Positions 63,240 through 64,000 of a stretch of 64,000 bases of DNA are shown piece by piece (positions within the stretch are counted from its first letter, which is position 1; each line of letters begins with the position of its first letter). This stretch comes from Rheinheimera sp. (GTDB lineage: Bacteria; Pseudomonadota; Gammaproteobacteria; Enterobacterales; Alteromonadaceae), in assembly GCA_008015325.1 (NCBI GenBank), contig SSFI01000090.1, positions 1-64,000 on the forward strand. Direction: 5' to 3'. The notes beneath the pieces are model-generated. The model searched no databases and was not told the origin of the DNA. It saw only the letters and a list, made by a program, of their open reading frames with translations. The position numbers and the translations under genes were made by a program.

Positions 63240-64000
<761 letters not shown>

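Overview
The window reads as chromosomal DNA of a free-living gammaproteobacterium of the Alteromonadales/Chromatiales type, most like Rheinheimera. Pointers are the chitin/N-acetylglucosamine (GlcNAc) locus with nagX, nagP, SIS-type nagB and TonB-dependent receptors, the class II ilvC with divergent ilvY, the rplM-rpsI-petABC-sspAB block, and the zapE/zapG/degQ/degS block. The genus is an inference from gene content and order; no 16S gene is present. Coding density is high, and no tRNA, rRNA, CRISPR array or prophage was seen.

Layout. (1) 1-16754 is a GlcNAc/chitin locus: nagX (cut by the window edge), nagP, nagA, nagB-II and nagK leftward; a secreted GH20 hexosaminidase rightward; then a Gfo/Idh oxidoreductase, a JmjC-like cupin protein, a TonB-dependent receptor, a LacI-type regulator (probably nagR) and a DUF819 membrane protein. 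Copies of a LacI-type palindrome (ATGACARCGYTGTCAT) lie in the nagK/hexosaminidase divergent region, ahead of the oxidoreductase and ahead of the receptor, with a degenerate copy ahead of the regulator, so the locus looks like one regulon. (2) 17168-29583 holds a 3-hydroxybutyrate dehydrogenase, a CrbS-like sensor kinase fused to a solute-symporter domain, a MASE1-GGDEF cyclase, a DUF3617 protein, a CrbR-like regulator, a second TonB receptor, a GntP-family permease and an exported MetX-like hydrolase. This may be a scavenging route for hydroxybutyrate or related short esters, sensed by CrbS/CrbR. (3) 29740-34292 holds a periplasmic binding protein and an fbpABC ferric-iron ABC importer. A 19-codon hydrophobic ORF lies between fbpB and fbpC and coincides with one end of a small repeat element. 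(4) 34478-40990 holds an exported S9 peptidase, a zapE paralogue, copA with a textbook CueR promoter, cueR and mgsA. (5) 41251-48256 holds ilvC/ilvY and a MacAB-like three-gene efflux operon. (6) 48291-48562 is a 272-bp MITE-like element with 21-bp terminal inverted repeats. (7) 48827-58635 holds a small lipoprotein, sspAB, petABC, rpsI-rplM, zapE, zapG, degQ and degS. (8) 58672-60090 is a complete IS4-type insertion sequence, apparently lodged in a shared terminator between degS and an M13 peptidase gene. (9) 60133-64000 holds the peptidase, a TetR regulator, coaD and the start of a Wzi-like gene.

How it fits together. The first region describes a full route: outer-membrane import of chito-oligosaccharides, periplasmic release of GlcNAc, inner-membrane uptake by NagP, phosphorylation by NagK, deacetylation by NagA and deamination by NagB-II to fructose-6-phosphate, controlled by one LacI-type repressor. 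The most unusual signals are non-coding: a structured 5' leader with a terminator ahead of the oxidoreductase gene, an inter-cistronic terminator in the nag operon, several families of dispersed hairpin repeats, the MITE and its solo end in the fbp operon, and the terminator split by the IS. No wholly new multi-gene system could be established from sequence alone.
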